64,000 nucleotides of DNA from Sulfitobacter sp. W027 (GTDB lineage: Bacteria; Pseudomonadota; Alphaproteobacteria; Rhodobacterales; Rhodobacteraceae). The stretch lies in contig NZ_CP083564.1 of assembly GCF_025143985.1 (NCBI RefSeq), positions 2,511,001-2,575,000 on the forward strand, written 5' to 3'. The notes under the pieces were generated by a model, which did no database searches, was not told the origin of the DNA, and worked only from the letters and a program-made list of their open reading frames with translations. This document shows, piece after piece, positions 38,051 through 45,859 of the stretch (its first letter is position 1; every line of letters begins with the position of its first letter). Both the position numbers and the translations under genes were made by a program.

Positions 38051-38062
38051 TTATCCGGATAA
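38051..38062. promoter_or_regulatory. Palindrome TTATCCGGATAA before the winged-helix regulator
   Basis: A perfect 12-bp palindrome 18 bp upstream of the start codon at 38081, in a place where a bound repressor would block transcription of its own gene. Confidence 0.5.
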
Positions 38063-38080
38063 AACAGCCGGAGGCACCGC

Positions 38081-38608
38081 ATGTCGGAAGAAGTACCCCC
38101 CACCCCGTCGCGCCGGATCGTCTCTTCGCGGCATTTGGCCGAGGGCGATGGCTGGGAAGCGTCCGAGCTCGAATACGGGATGATCATCGCCTATAACGCC
38201 TTCACACGCTGGATGTCGCGCTGCATGGCAGCGGCGGGCAATGGAGACCTGACACCGCTGGAAATTCTCGTGCTGCACAACGCCAATCACCGGGGCCGGG
38301 AGAAGCGGCTGACGGATATCTGTTTCCTGCTGAACATCGAAGACACGCATACGGTGAACTATGCGCTGCGCAAACTGGTGAAAGCGGAACTGCTAAGTGC
38401 CGAAAAACGCGGTAAGGAGGTGTTCTATCGCACCTCCCCCGCCGGGGCCGAGCTTTGCGAAGCCTATCGCGCGATCCGTCAGGCGTGCTTTCTCGACGGG
38501 TTGCCGCGCACCGATATCTCCGGCGAGGAACTGCGCAAGATCGCGGCTCAGCTTCGGGCGATGTCGGGGCAATATGACCAAGCGAGCCGCGCGGCGGCGT
38601 CGCTGTAG
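38081..38608 (+). CDS. MarR-like winged-helix regulator
   Basis: 175 residues. Helical N-terminus (WEASELEYGMIIAYNAFTRWMSRCM), then a MarR-type winged helix at about 58-125 (LTPLEILVLHNANHRGREKRLTDICFLL..HTVNYALRKLVKAELLSAEKRGKEVFYRTSPAG) and a C-terminal helix. It has Cys in CMAAAG, ICFLL and LCEAY. Target unknown; a palindrome in its own leader suggests autoregulation. GGAGG lies in the leader before the ATG. Convergent with gap. Confidence 0.85.
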   Translation: MSEEVPPTPSRRIVSSRHLAEGDGWEASELEYGMIIAYNAFTRWMSRCMAAAGNGDLTPLEILVLHNANHRGREKRLTDICFLLNIEDTHTVNYALRKLVKAELLSAEKRGKEVFYRTSPAGAELCEAYRAIRQACFLDGLPRTDISGEELRKIAAQLRAMSGQYDQASRAAASL

Positions 38609-38647
38609 AGCATGGGCGCGAGGGCTGCCCCCCGCGCCAGCTAAAGC

Positions 38648-39649
38648 TTAGATCAACGCGGCAATGGCACGCGCGGTGTCGTTCATGCGGTTTGAGAAAC
38701 CCCATTCATTGTCATACCAGCTGACCACACGGATCATGCCGCCATCGGTCACCCGCGTCTGCTCGGGCGCAAGGGTCGAGGAATGCGGATCGTGGTTAAA
38801 ATCAGCCGACACCAGCGGCGCGGGCTCATAGGCCAAGACGCCCTTGAGCGCGCCATTGGCCGCCTCTTGCATCGCCGCGTTCACCGCCTCCACCGTGGCG
38901 GGTTTCTTAGGCATGATGGACAGGTCCACGAGCGAGACATTGGCCGTCGGCACCCGCACGGCAGAGCCTTCAAGAACCCCTTTGAGATGCGGGATCACTT
39001 CGGAAATTGCAGCTGCAGCACCGGTTGATGTGGGCACCATCGACAGGGCGGCGGCGCGGCCACGGTAAGGGTCGCGGTGCGGGCTGTCATGGGTCGGCTG
39101 GTCGCCGGTATAGGCATGGATCGTGGTCATATAGCCGGTCTCGATCCCGAAGGTGTCGTCGAGCACTTTGGCCACCGGGGCGAGACAGTTGGTGGTACAA
39201 GAGGCGTTGGAGACGATGACGTCTTCGGCAGTCAGTTCCTGATGGTTCACCCCGTAAACCACGGTGCGATCCACGCCCTTGCCCGGGGCCGAGATCAGTA
39301 CCCGCTTGCTGCCGTTTTCCAGATGTTTCGCTGCCGCATCGCGCGTGGTGAAGAACCCGGTGCACTCATAGGCGACATCGACATCACCCCACGGCAGTTT
39401 CGCCGGATCACGCTCTGCCGTCATGCGAATGGTCTGACCCGCCACATGCAGATTGCCGTCTTTCAACTCGGCATCCGCGGTCAGGCGGCCATGGACGGAG
39501 TCGTATTTCAGGAGGTGCAGCAGGTTCTCGGCATCGGTCAGGTCGTTGATGGCAACGACTTCGATCCCGTCAAAGCCGTTCTCGATTAGCGCGCGCAACA
39601 CGCAGCGGCCAATGCGGCCGAAGCCGTTGATGGCGATTTTTGTGGTCAT
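38648..39649 (-). CDS. gap: Glyceraldehyde-3-phosphate dehydrogenase, type I
   Basis: 333 residues. INGFGRIGRCVLRAL at the N-terminus, AINDLTD (Asp favouring NAD), catalytic Cys in SNASCTTNCLAPV near residue 155, catalytic His region TIHAYTGDQPTHDSPHRD, and WYDNEWGFSNRM at the C-terminus. A perfect GTTAGCGCTAAC palindrome lies 42 bp upstream of the start, consistent with control by a LacI-type central-carbon regulator. Confidence 0.97.
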   Translation of the reverse strand: MTTKIAINGFGRIGRCVLRALIENGFDGIEVVAINDLTDAENLLHLLKYDSVHGRLTADAELKDGNLHVAGQTIRMTAERDPAKLPWGDVDVAYECTGFFTTRDAAAKHLENGSKRVLISAPGKGVDRTVVYGVNHQELTAEDVIVSNASCTTNCLAPVAKVLDDTFGIETGYMTTIHAYTGDQPTHDSPHRDPYRGRAAALSMVPTSTGAAAAISEVIPHLKGVLEGSAVRVPTANVSLVDLSIMPKKPATVEAVNAAMQEAANGALKGVLAYEPAPLVSADFNHDPHSSTLAPEQTRVTDGGMIRVVSWYDNEWGFSNRMNDTARAIAALI

Positions 39650-39690
39650 GGTGAATCCTCCGGTGGCCCAGTTTCGGGCAGATTGGCACA

Positions 39691-39702
39691 GTTAGCGCTA
39701 AC
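39691..39702. promoter_or_regulatory. Palindromic operator GTTAGCGCTAAC upstream of gap
   Basis: Perfect 12-bp palindrome with the CG-centred core typical of LacI-family sites. In Rhodobacter sphaeroides, as I recall, CceR binds a TTAGCGCTAA-type site at central carbon genes; this match and the gap context agree. Confidence 0.65.
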
Positions 39703-39743
39703 ATAACAGCAGGTGCGGAGGAGTTCAATCGGGCATAGAAACG

Positions 39744-39771
39744 AAAACGGCGCCCGCTGGGGGGGCGCCGT
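39744..39771 (-). terminator. Terminator of the BMP transporter-codA operon
   Basis: On the minus strand ACGGCGCCC/GGGCGCCGT arms (39763-39771 and 39747-39755) are followed by TTT and a further T-rich stretch, 25 bp after the codA stop. Confidence 0.8.
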
Positions 39772-39795
39772 CCTAGGTGTCGGTAAACGCTAGGT

Positions 39796-41076
39796 TTATG
39801 AATGTGCGCTATGGCGACGGCGCACGCTGTCGGGCCGCCCGGGCAGGTTCAGCCGCGCGTCGTTGCGCGCCTGTTGTGAGATGACGCGGCCCTTGGCCAC
39901 CACGCAAAGCCGGTCAGGCCGCAGGCGCAGCGCCTCAATCGGGTTGCCCGCGTCAAGCACCACCAGCGAGGCGGTCGCGCCGACCTTGAGGCCGTAATCC
40001 TGCAAGCCCAAAATCCGCGCGTTCACATTCGTCACCATGTCAAAGCAGCGGCGCATTTCCTCCGGCGAGGTCATCTGCGCCACATGCAGCCCCATGAAGG
40101 CGACGTCGAGCATGTCGCCCGTGCCCATGGAATACCACGGGTCCATCACGCAGTCCTGCCCCCAGCCGACGTCGATGCCCATGGCCTGCATCTCTTTCAC
40201 CCGGGTCAAGCCGCGGCGTTTTGGGTAGGTATCATGGCGGCCTTGCAGGGTGATGTTGATCAGCGGATTGGGGATCGCGGCGACCTGGGCTTCGGCCATC
40301 AGCGGCAGCAGTTTCGAGACATAGTAGTTATCCATCGAGTGCATCGAGGTCAGATGTGAGCCGGCCACCCTGCCCTGCAGCCCGAGGCGTTGGGTCTCAT
40401 AGGCCAGCGTCTCGATGTGGCGCGAATGGGGGTCGTCGGTCTCGTCGCAGTGCAGGTCGACCATGAGGCCGCGCTCGGCGGCGAGCTCGCAGAGGGCGGT
40501 GACCGAACGCGCGCCGTCGGCCATGGTGCGTTCGAAATGCGGGATGCCGCCGACGACGTCGACGCCCATGTCGAGGGCGCGGAGAGTGTTCTCATGCGCC
40601 GTGGGGTCGCGGTAGAGGCCGTCTTGGGGGAAGGCGACGAGTTGCAGGTCGATGTAGTCTTTGACGGTTTCGCGCACGTCGAGCAGGGCTTCGACGCCCA
40701 GAAGCCGGTCGTCGCAGGTGTCGACATGGCTGCGGATCGCCAGGAGGCCCAACGAGGCGGCCCAGTCGCAGTATTCCAGTGCGCGGGCTTTGACCTCGTC
40801 TTGGGTCATGACCTCTTTCAACTTACCCCAGAGGCCGATGCCTTCGAGCAGCGTGCCGGAGGCATTGATGCGCGGGGTGCCGTAGCTGAGGGTGGCATCC
40901 ATGTGGAAATGCGGGTCGACGAAGGGTGGGCTGACGAGGTCGCCGCTGGCGTCGATGGTCTCGCGGGTTTCAGCGGTGGAGAGGTCCTCGATGGCGGCGA
41001 TGCGGTCGCCCTTGATGCCGATGTCGGTGGTGCGGCCATCGGGGAGCGTGCCGCCTTTGATGATGAGGTCGAACAT
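39796..41076 (-). CDS. codA: Cytosine deaminase family amidohydrolase
   Basis: 426 residues of the metal-dependent amidohydrolase fold. Metal His pair in PPFVDPHFHMDATL near residue 58, HVDTCDDRLLG, DLHCDETDDPHSRH near 205, SHLTSMHSMD, and the metal Asp in GWGQDCVMDPW near 306. This is the CodA layout; isoguanine, creatinine or another ring substrate cannot be excluded. Start at 41076 has AAGGAC upstream. Last gene of the BMP-type transporter operon, which fits uptake then deamination of a nucleobase or nucleoside. Confidence 0.85.
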   Translation of the reverse strand: MFDLIIKGGTLPDGRTTDIGIKGDRIAAIEDLSTAETRETIDASGDLVSPPFVDPHFHMDATLSYGTPRINASGTLLEGIGLWGKLKEVMTQDEVKARALEYCDWAASLGLLAIRSHVDTCDDRLLGVEALLDVRETVKDYIDLQLVAFPQDGLYRDPTAHENTLRALDMGVDVVGGIPHFERTMADGARSVTALCELAAERGLMVDLHCDETDDPHSRHIETLAYETQRLGLQGRVAGSHLTSMHSMDNYYVSKLLPLMAEAQVAAIPNPLINITLQGRHDTYPKRRGLTRVKEMQAMGIDVGWGQDCVMDPWYSMGTGDMLDVAFMGLHVAQMTSPEEMRRCFDMVTNVNARILGLQDYGLKVGATASLVVLDAGNPIEALRLRPDRLCVVAKGRVISQQARNDARLNLPGRPDSVRRRHSAHS

Positions 41077-41146
41077 GGGTTGGTCCTTATTGCGGAGGGC
41101 GGTGCGGCCTGCGGTCGGAGGGAAGGGTTGCAAAAGGTCGCTGCGT

Positions 41147-42091
41147 TCAGCGCTCCCCTTTGTTGAAGGGCACCATCAGGGCCGCTGGCACCTGCGCCCG
41201 GCGCGACATAATCACAAGCGCGAGGATCGACAGGATGTAGGGGGCCATCAGGAAGATCTGGTAGGGGATATCGGCACCCAACGGCGTCTGCTGCACGCGG
41301 ATTTGCAAAGCGTCGAAGGCGGCGAAGAGCACCGCGCCCAGAAGCGTTTTGCCCGGTTTCCACGAGCCGAAGACCACCAGCGCGATGCAAATCCAGCCGC
41401 GCCCATTGACCATCTCGAAGAAAAACGAATTGAAGGCGCTCATCGTCAGGAACGCCCCGCCCACGGCCATGAACCCGCTGCCGACCATCACCGCGCCGAT
41501 GCGGATGGCCGAGACGCTGAGCCCCTGCGCCTCGACCGCCGCCGGGTTCTCGCCCGCCGCGCGCAGGGCCAACCCCATGGGCGTGCGGTAAAGCACCAGC
41601 GTCACCAGCAGCACCAGCACAAAAGCCAGATAGGTCAGCGGGGTCTGGTTGAAGAGCGCGGGGCCGATCACCGGAATCTCCGACAGAAGCGGGATTTCCA
41701 ATGGCTGGAAGGCCTCGATCTTGGGCGGGGAGGTGACCTCAGGCAGCGCCAGACGGTAGCAGTAGTAAGTCAGCGATGTTGCCAGCAGCGTGATGCCAAG
41801 GCCGACGACATGCTGGCTGAGGCCGAAGGGCACCGTCAGCACGCCGTGTACCAGCCCGAAGGCCATGCCCGAGAACATCGCCACCGCGACGCCGAACCAC
41901 AGCCCGCCGCCGAGGTAGACGGTGAGCCAACCGGCAAAGGCACCGACGACCATGATCCCCTCGATGCCGAGGTTCAGCACCCCGGCCCGTTCGCAGATCA
42001 ACTCGCCCAAGGCGGCAAAAATCAGCGGCGAGGCGATGCGGATCGCGGCGGTCCAAAAGCTCGCCTGAAGGAGGATGTCGAAAATGTCCAT
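41147..42091 (-). CDS. ABC transporter permease, nucleoside (BMP) type, second subunit
   Basis: 314 residues with eight or more membrane segments of the branched-chain/ribose permease family. SPLIFAALGELICERAGVLNLGIEGIMVVGAFAGW is typical of the YufQ-type subunit; MGLALRAAGENPAAVEAQGLSV is the cytosolic EAA-like loop. Its ATG overlaps the stop of the preceding permease by one base. Confidence 0.9.
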   Translation of the reverse strand: MDIFDILLQASFWTAAIRIASPLIFAALGELICERAGVLNLGIEGIMVVGAFAGWLTVYLGGGLWFGVAVAMFSGMAFGLVHGVLTVPFGLSQHVVGLGITLLATSLTYYCYRLALPEVTSPPKIEAFQPLEIPLLSEIPVIGPALFNQTPLTYLAFVLVLLVTLVLYRTPMGLALRAAGENPAAVEAQGLSVSAIRIGAVMVGSGFMAVGGAFLTMSAFNSFFFEMVNGRGWICIALVVFGSWKPGKTLLGAVLFAAFDALQIRVQQTPLGADIPYQIFLMAPYILSILALVIMSRRAQVPAALMVPFNKGER

Positions 42092-43140
42092 CAGTCGCGC
42101 CTCACCCGAAATTTCGTGAGCATGATCGCCAGCACCATCGCCAGAAGCGCCAGCGCCAGCATGATGTCGGCCAGATAGGTCGGCACGCCCGCGGCGCGGC
42201 TCATGCTGTCGGCGCCGACAAAGATGCCCGCCACGAAGAGCGCGGCGACGACCACGCCAAGCGGGTTCAGCAGCGCCAACATAGCGACAATAATGCCGGT
42301 GTAGCCAAAGCCGGGCGAGATATCCAAGGTGAGGCTGCCTTTCAGCCCCGCGACTTCGGAAAAGCCCGCGAGGGCCGCGAGGCCGCCCGAGAGAAGTGCG
42401 GTTTTGATCAGCACACGGTTCACCGGGATGCCCGCGAAGCGTGCCGCTGCGGGGTTGAGGCCCACGGCGCGCATCTCGTAGCCCAGCGTGGTGCGGCGTT
42501 GGATGACCCAGACGACGATGGCCGAGATTAGCGCGAGGCCAAAGCCCCAGTGCAGGCGCAGCCCGTCGGCGATGCGGGGCAAGCGCGCCTCGGCGATCAG
42601 CCGTGCGGATTTGGGCCAGCCGAGGCCCATCGGGTCTTTTAACGCGCCTTCGAGCAGCATGGAGACCCAGAGCAGGACGACGAAGTTCAAGAGCAGCGTG
42701 GTGACAACTTCGTCGACGCCAAAGCGGGTCTTGAGGAAGGTCGGCACCAACAGCACCACGGCCCCGGCGAGCATGGCGGCGACGGCAATGGTCGGCAGCA
42801 GCGCGAAGCTAGGCCACGCCAGCGCACCAGTGCCCAAGACCACCGTCACCACCGCGCCCATGTAAAGCTGCGCCTCGGCACCGATGTTCCACAGTTTAGC
42901 GCGGAAGGCGACGGCGACGGCGAGGCCGGTGAAGATCAGCGGCGTGGCGCGGTTCAGCGTTTCCAAGGTGGCGAATTTGGAGCCAAAGGCCCCTTTGACA
43001 ATCAGTCCAAGCACCGAAAACGGCTGCGCGCCTGCGACCATGGCCAGCAGCGAGGCCGCGACCACCGTGGCGAAGAGCGCCAGTGCGGGCAGGCCCAGAG
43101 AACGGGTCCATGTGGGGTTGGCGATGGGTTCAAGCCGCAT
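42091..43140 (-). CDS. ABC transporter permease, nucleoside (BMP) type, first subunit
   Basis: 349 residues, about eight to ten membrane segments. TPLIFTGLAVAVAFRAKLWNIGAEAQLYMGA near the N-terminal third and MRAVGLNPAAARFAGI cytosolic loop match YufP-type permeases. GGAGG precedes the ATG at 43140, which lies 11 bp inside the end of the ATPase gene. Forms a heterodimeric channel with the next gene. Confidence 0.9.
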   Translation of the reverse strand: MRLEPIANPTWTRSLGLPALALFATVVAASLLAMVAGAQPFSVLGLIVKGAFGSKFATLETLNRATPLIFTGLAVAVAFRAKLWNIGAEAQLYMGAVVTVVLGTGALAWPSFALLPTIAVAAMLAGAVVLLVPTFLKTRFGVDEVVTTLLLNFVVLLWVSMLLEGALKDPMGLGWPKSARLIAEARLPRIADGLRLHWGFGLALISAIVVWVIQRRTTLGYEMRAVGLNPAAARFAGIPVNRVLIKTALLSGGLAALAGFSEVAGLKGSLTLDISPGFGYTGIIVAMLALLNPLGVVVAALFVAGIFVGADSMSRAAGVPTYLADIMLALALLAMVLAIMLTKFRVRRD

Positions 43141-44677
43141 GGGGGGCCTCCTCAAAACCGTCACCGGCCATCCAGACGCCAAGCTCGGCGGGGGTGAGCG
43201 CACCGCGGGCGAACCCGGGCGAAAGGCGGCCTTCGGAGATCACGTGGATCACGTCCGACAGCGCCGTGACCTCGTCGAGGTCTTCAGAGATCAGCAGCAC
43301 GGCCGCGCCCCGGTCGCGGGCGGCGAGAAGTTGTTCGTGCACGTAGGTCAGCGCCCCGATGTCAAGGCCCCGCACCGGCTGGTTGGCCAGCACCACCGAG
43401 GGCGCGGTTTCCAGCACGCGACCAAGGATCAGCTTTTGCATGTTGCCGCCTGAGAGCAGCCGGATGCGGGTTTCGGGGCCGGGGCAGCGGACGTCGTAGC
43501 CTTGGATGATCTTGGCGGCGAAATCACGGGCGGCGCGCCAGTTCATCCAGCCGTGGCGGGAGAAACCGGGGCGGGAATAGAGCTCGAGCACCGCGTTCTC
43601 GGTGAGGTCGAAATCCGCGATGGTGCCGGTCTTGTGGCGGTCCTCGGGGATGCGGGCGATGCCCGCCCCGATGGCGGCATGGGGCGACCAGCCACGCGGG
43701 GTCGCACCTTTCACGTGAAACGTGCCGGAGGCGGGGCGGATGAGACCGCCGATCAGGTCCGCAAGCGCCGTCTGGCCGTTGCCGGAGACCCCGGCGAGGC
43801 CGGTGATCTGGCCCGCGCGCAACTCGAGATCGACATTCTTCAGCCCCGGAGCGCTGCCGACGTCGGGCGTCGAGACGCCTTCGAGCGTCACCAGCGCGGC
43901 ACCGGGATCAGCGCGGCGCACCACGGGGGCGGCGATCTCGGAGCCGACCATCATCTGCGCCATGGCGGCGCGGTCAGTCTCGGCTGTCTTGGCTTCGGCC
44001 ACCAGCTTGCCGTGGCGCAGCACGACGACGCGGGAGGAGATCGCCATGACCTCGTGCAGTTTGTGCGAGATGAAGATGACCGAGAGGCCAAGCGCCACGG
44101 CTTTGCGCATGGTGGCAAAGAGGTCCTCGGTCTCCTGCGGGGTCAGGACGGCGGTCGGCTCATCCAAGATCAGGATACGCGCCTCGCGGTAGAGGGCTTT
44201 CAGGATCTCGACGCGCTGCCGCTCGCCCACGCTGAGGCTGCCGACCTGCGCCTCGGGGTCCACGCGCAGACCGTAGTCCGCCATCAGCGCCACGATCTTC
44301 TGCCGCGCCTGGGCGCGGCCAAAGCCGGGGCGCCAAAGCGAGCGGGTGCCGAGCACGATGTTTTCCAACACGGTCATGTTGTCGGCCAGCGTGAAATGCT
44401 GGTGCACCATACCCACGCCCGCGGCCAGTGCGGCACGCGGGTTTCCGGCTGGCAGGCGCTCGCCAAAGACTTCGACATGACCTTCGTCCGGCGTGTAATG
44501 GCCAAACAGGATATTCATCAGCGTAGTCTTGCCCGCGCCGTTTTCGCCCAGCAGGGCAATGACTTCGCCCTGCCGCAGATCAAAGCTGATCGCGTCATTG
44601 GCGGTGAGTTTGCCAAATCGCTTGGTAATGTTGTCGAGGCGCAGGACAACTTGCGCCTCGGGGTTTTGATCGGTCAT
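43130..44677 (-). CDS. ABC transporter ATPase with two ABC domains (nucleoside type)
   Basis: 515 residues. First ABC domain: Walker A LLGENGAGKTTLMN near 43, signature LSVGERQRVEIL near 146, Walker B ILILDEPTAVL. Second domain: degenerate Walker A GVSGNGQTALADL, LSGGNMQKLILGR near 420, VLANQPVRGLD. This fused two-domain form belongs to ribose/nucleoside importers (YufO type). The start follows the substrate-binding gene stop with no gap (TAAATG). Confidence 0.93.
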   Translation of the reverse strand: MTDQNPEAQVVLRLDNITKRFGKLTANDAISFDLRQGEVIALLGENGAGKTTLMNILFGHYTPDEGHVEVFGERLPAGNPRAALAAGVGMVHQHFTLADNMTVLENIVLGTRSLWRPGFGRAQARQKIVALMADYGLRVDPEAQVGSLSVGERQRVEILKALYREARILILDEPTAVLTPQETEDLFATMRKAVALGLSVIFISHKLHEVMAISSRVVVLRHGKLVAEAKTAETDRAAMAQMMVGSEIAAPVVRRADPGAALVTLEGVSTPDVGSAPGLKNVDLELRAGQITGLAGVSGNGQTALADLIGGLIRPASGTFHVKGATPRGWSPHAAIGAGIARIPEDRHKTGTIADFDLTENAVLELYSRPGFSRHGWMNWRAARDFAAKIIQGYDVRCPGPETRIRLLSGGNMQKLILGRVLETAPSVVLANQPVRGLDIGALTYVHEQLLAARDRGAAVLLISEDLDEVTALSDVIHVISEGRLSPGFARGALTPAELGVWMAGDGFEEAPHAA

Positions 44678-45685
44678 TTAGGAAGACTTCGGCTCTTCGT
44701 CGTTGATATCGACGGTGAAAGAGCCGTCCTTGATCGCCTGCTCGCGCTCTTTCATCATGTCCATCGCCGCCTGCGGGACCTTGCCTTCGAAGGTGCCCAG
44801 AGGGGCGAGCGAGGAGCCGCCCTCGGACATGAAGGAATAGCGGCCATAGTCGTCGGCCTTGAACGCGCCTGCTTTGACCGCGGCGATTGCGGCATCGAGG
44901 GTTGGCTCGAAGTGCCACAGGGCGGAGGCGACGACGGTCTCGGGATATTCGGCTTGGGTGTCGATGACGTTGCCGATCGCCAGAACGCCCTTCTCCTGCG
45001 CCGCGTCCGACACGCCGAAACGCTCGGCATAGAGGACGTCGGCCCCCTGCTCGACCATGGCGAAGGCGGTTTCCTTGGCTTTGGGCGGATCGAACCAAGA
45101 GCCGATGAAGCTGACCTGGAACTTGATCTCGGGGTTCATCTCGCGCGCGCCGGCCATGAAGGCATGCATCAGGCGGTTCACCTCAGGGATCGGGAAGCCG
45201 CCGACCATGCCGATGTTGCCACTTTCGGTCATGGCACCTGCGATGATGCCCGAGAGGTACGCGGCGTCTTGGATGTAGTTGTCAAAGACGGCGAAATTGG
45301 GCAGCGCCTCGTCTTGCTTGAAGCTGGAGCCCATCAGGAAGGCGACCTCGGGGTAGTCGGCGGCGACCTCGCGCGCTTCGGCCTCGGCACCAAAGACTTC
45401 GCCGACGATCAGCTGGTTCCCGGACTCGGCATATTCGCGCAGCACCCGGGCGTAGTCGGTGTTGGAGACATTTTCGGTGAAGGTATATTCGATGTCGCCG
45501 CGCTCCTGCGCGGCTTCGGCCGCTTTGTGGATGCGGCTGACCCATTGCTGTTCGACAGGCACGGTATAGACGCCAGCGACTTTCAGCGGCTCGGCAGCCA
45601 GTGCGCCCTGTGGCAAAAGGCTGACCCCGGCCAGCATGGCCGCCGTGCCCAATAGGAAGCGGCGTGTGAGATTGCGTTGTGTCAT
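44678..45685 (-). CDS. BMP family ABC transporter substrate-binding protein
   Basis: 335 residues. Signal peptide to about residue 31 (LLGTAAMLAGVSLLPQGALA). Mature BMP/PnrA-like lobes: KVAGVYTVPVEQQWVSRIHKAA, IVGEVFGAEAEAREVAADYPEVAFLMG, GNIGMVGGFPIPEVNRLMHAF, and DVLYAERFGVSDAAQEKG. PnrA-type proteins bind purine nucleosides, others bind pyrimidine-type ligands; codA downstream favours a nucleobase or nucleoside. First gene of the operon. Confidence 0.9.
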   Translation of the reverse strand: MTQRNLTRRFLLGTAAMLAGVSLLPQGALAAEPLKVAGVYTVPVEQQWVSRIHKAAEAAQERGDIEYTFTENVSNTDYARVLREYAESGNQLIVGEVFGAEAEAREVAADYPEVAFLMGSSFKQDEALPNFAVFDNYIQDAAYLSGIIAGAMTESGNIGMVGGFPIPEVNRLMHAFMAGAREMNPEIKFQVSFIGSWFDPPKAKETAFAMVEQGADVLYAERFGVSDAAQEKGVLAIGNVIDTQAEYPETVVASALWHFEPTLDAAIAAVKAGAFKADDYGRYSFMSEGGSSLAPLGTFEGKVPQAAMDMMKEREQAIKDGSFTVDINDEEPKSS

Positions 45686-45709
45686 GTTCTGTCCCCCGTT
45701 GGTTATGCA

Positions 45710-45773
45710 TTTTACCGTTTGATAAAATATTTTACCTGTCAAGCTTCTCCTGACCCTAGGTCAGCCCAAGCTT
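45710..45773. promoter_or_regulatory. Divergent operator region between the BMP operon and aminotransferase
   Basis: Direct repeat TTTTACC at 45710-45716 and 45730-45736 (20 bp apart) around a TAAAATATTTTA palindrome (45723-45734). Next to it is a symmetric element at 45741-45773: AAGCTT, 3 nt, CTGACC, CTA, GGTCAG, 3 nt, AAGCTT. The whole is AT-rich relative to the genes and can serve both divergent promoters. Confidence 0.55.
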
Positions 45774-45859
45774 TTCCGAAAACCCACGATATGCTAATTA
45801 AACTGGCAGTCAGCGGGCGAAGCGGTAAATAGGGTCGACCCCTAGGATCGGATTCTACG

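Noticed and set aside
43502..45655. 717-codon frame opposite the ABC ATPase and BMP genes
   Set aside because: Antisense shadow without motif; spans a gene junction on the real strand.
45590..45685. Twin-arginine signal on the BMP binding protein
   Set aside because: The two Arg are followed directly by FLL, not by the x-F-L order of the Tat motif; a Sec signal is more likely.
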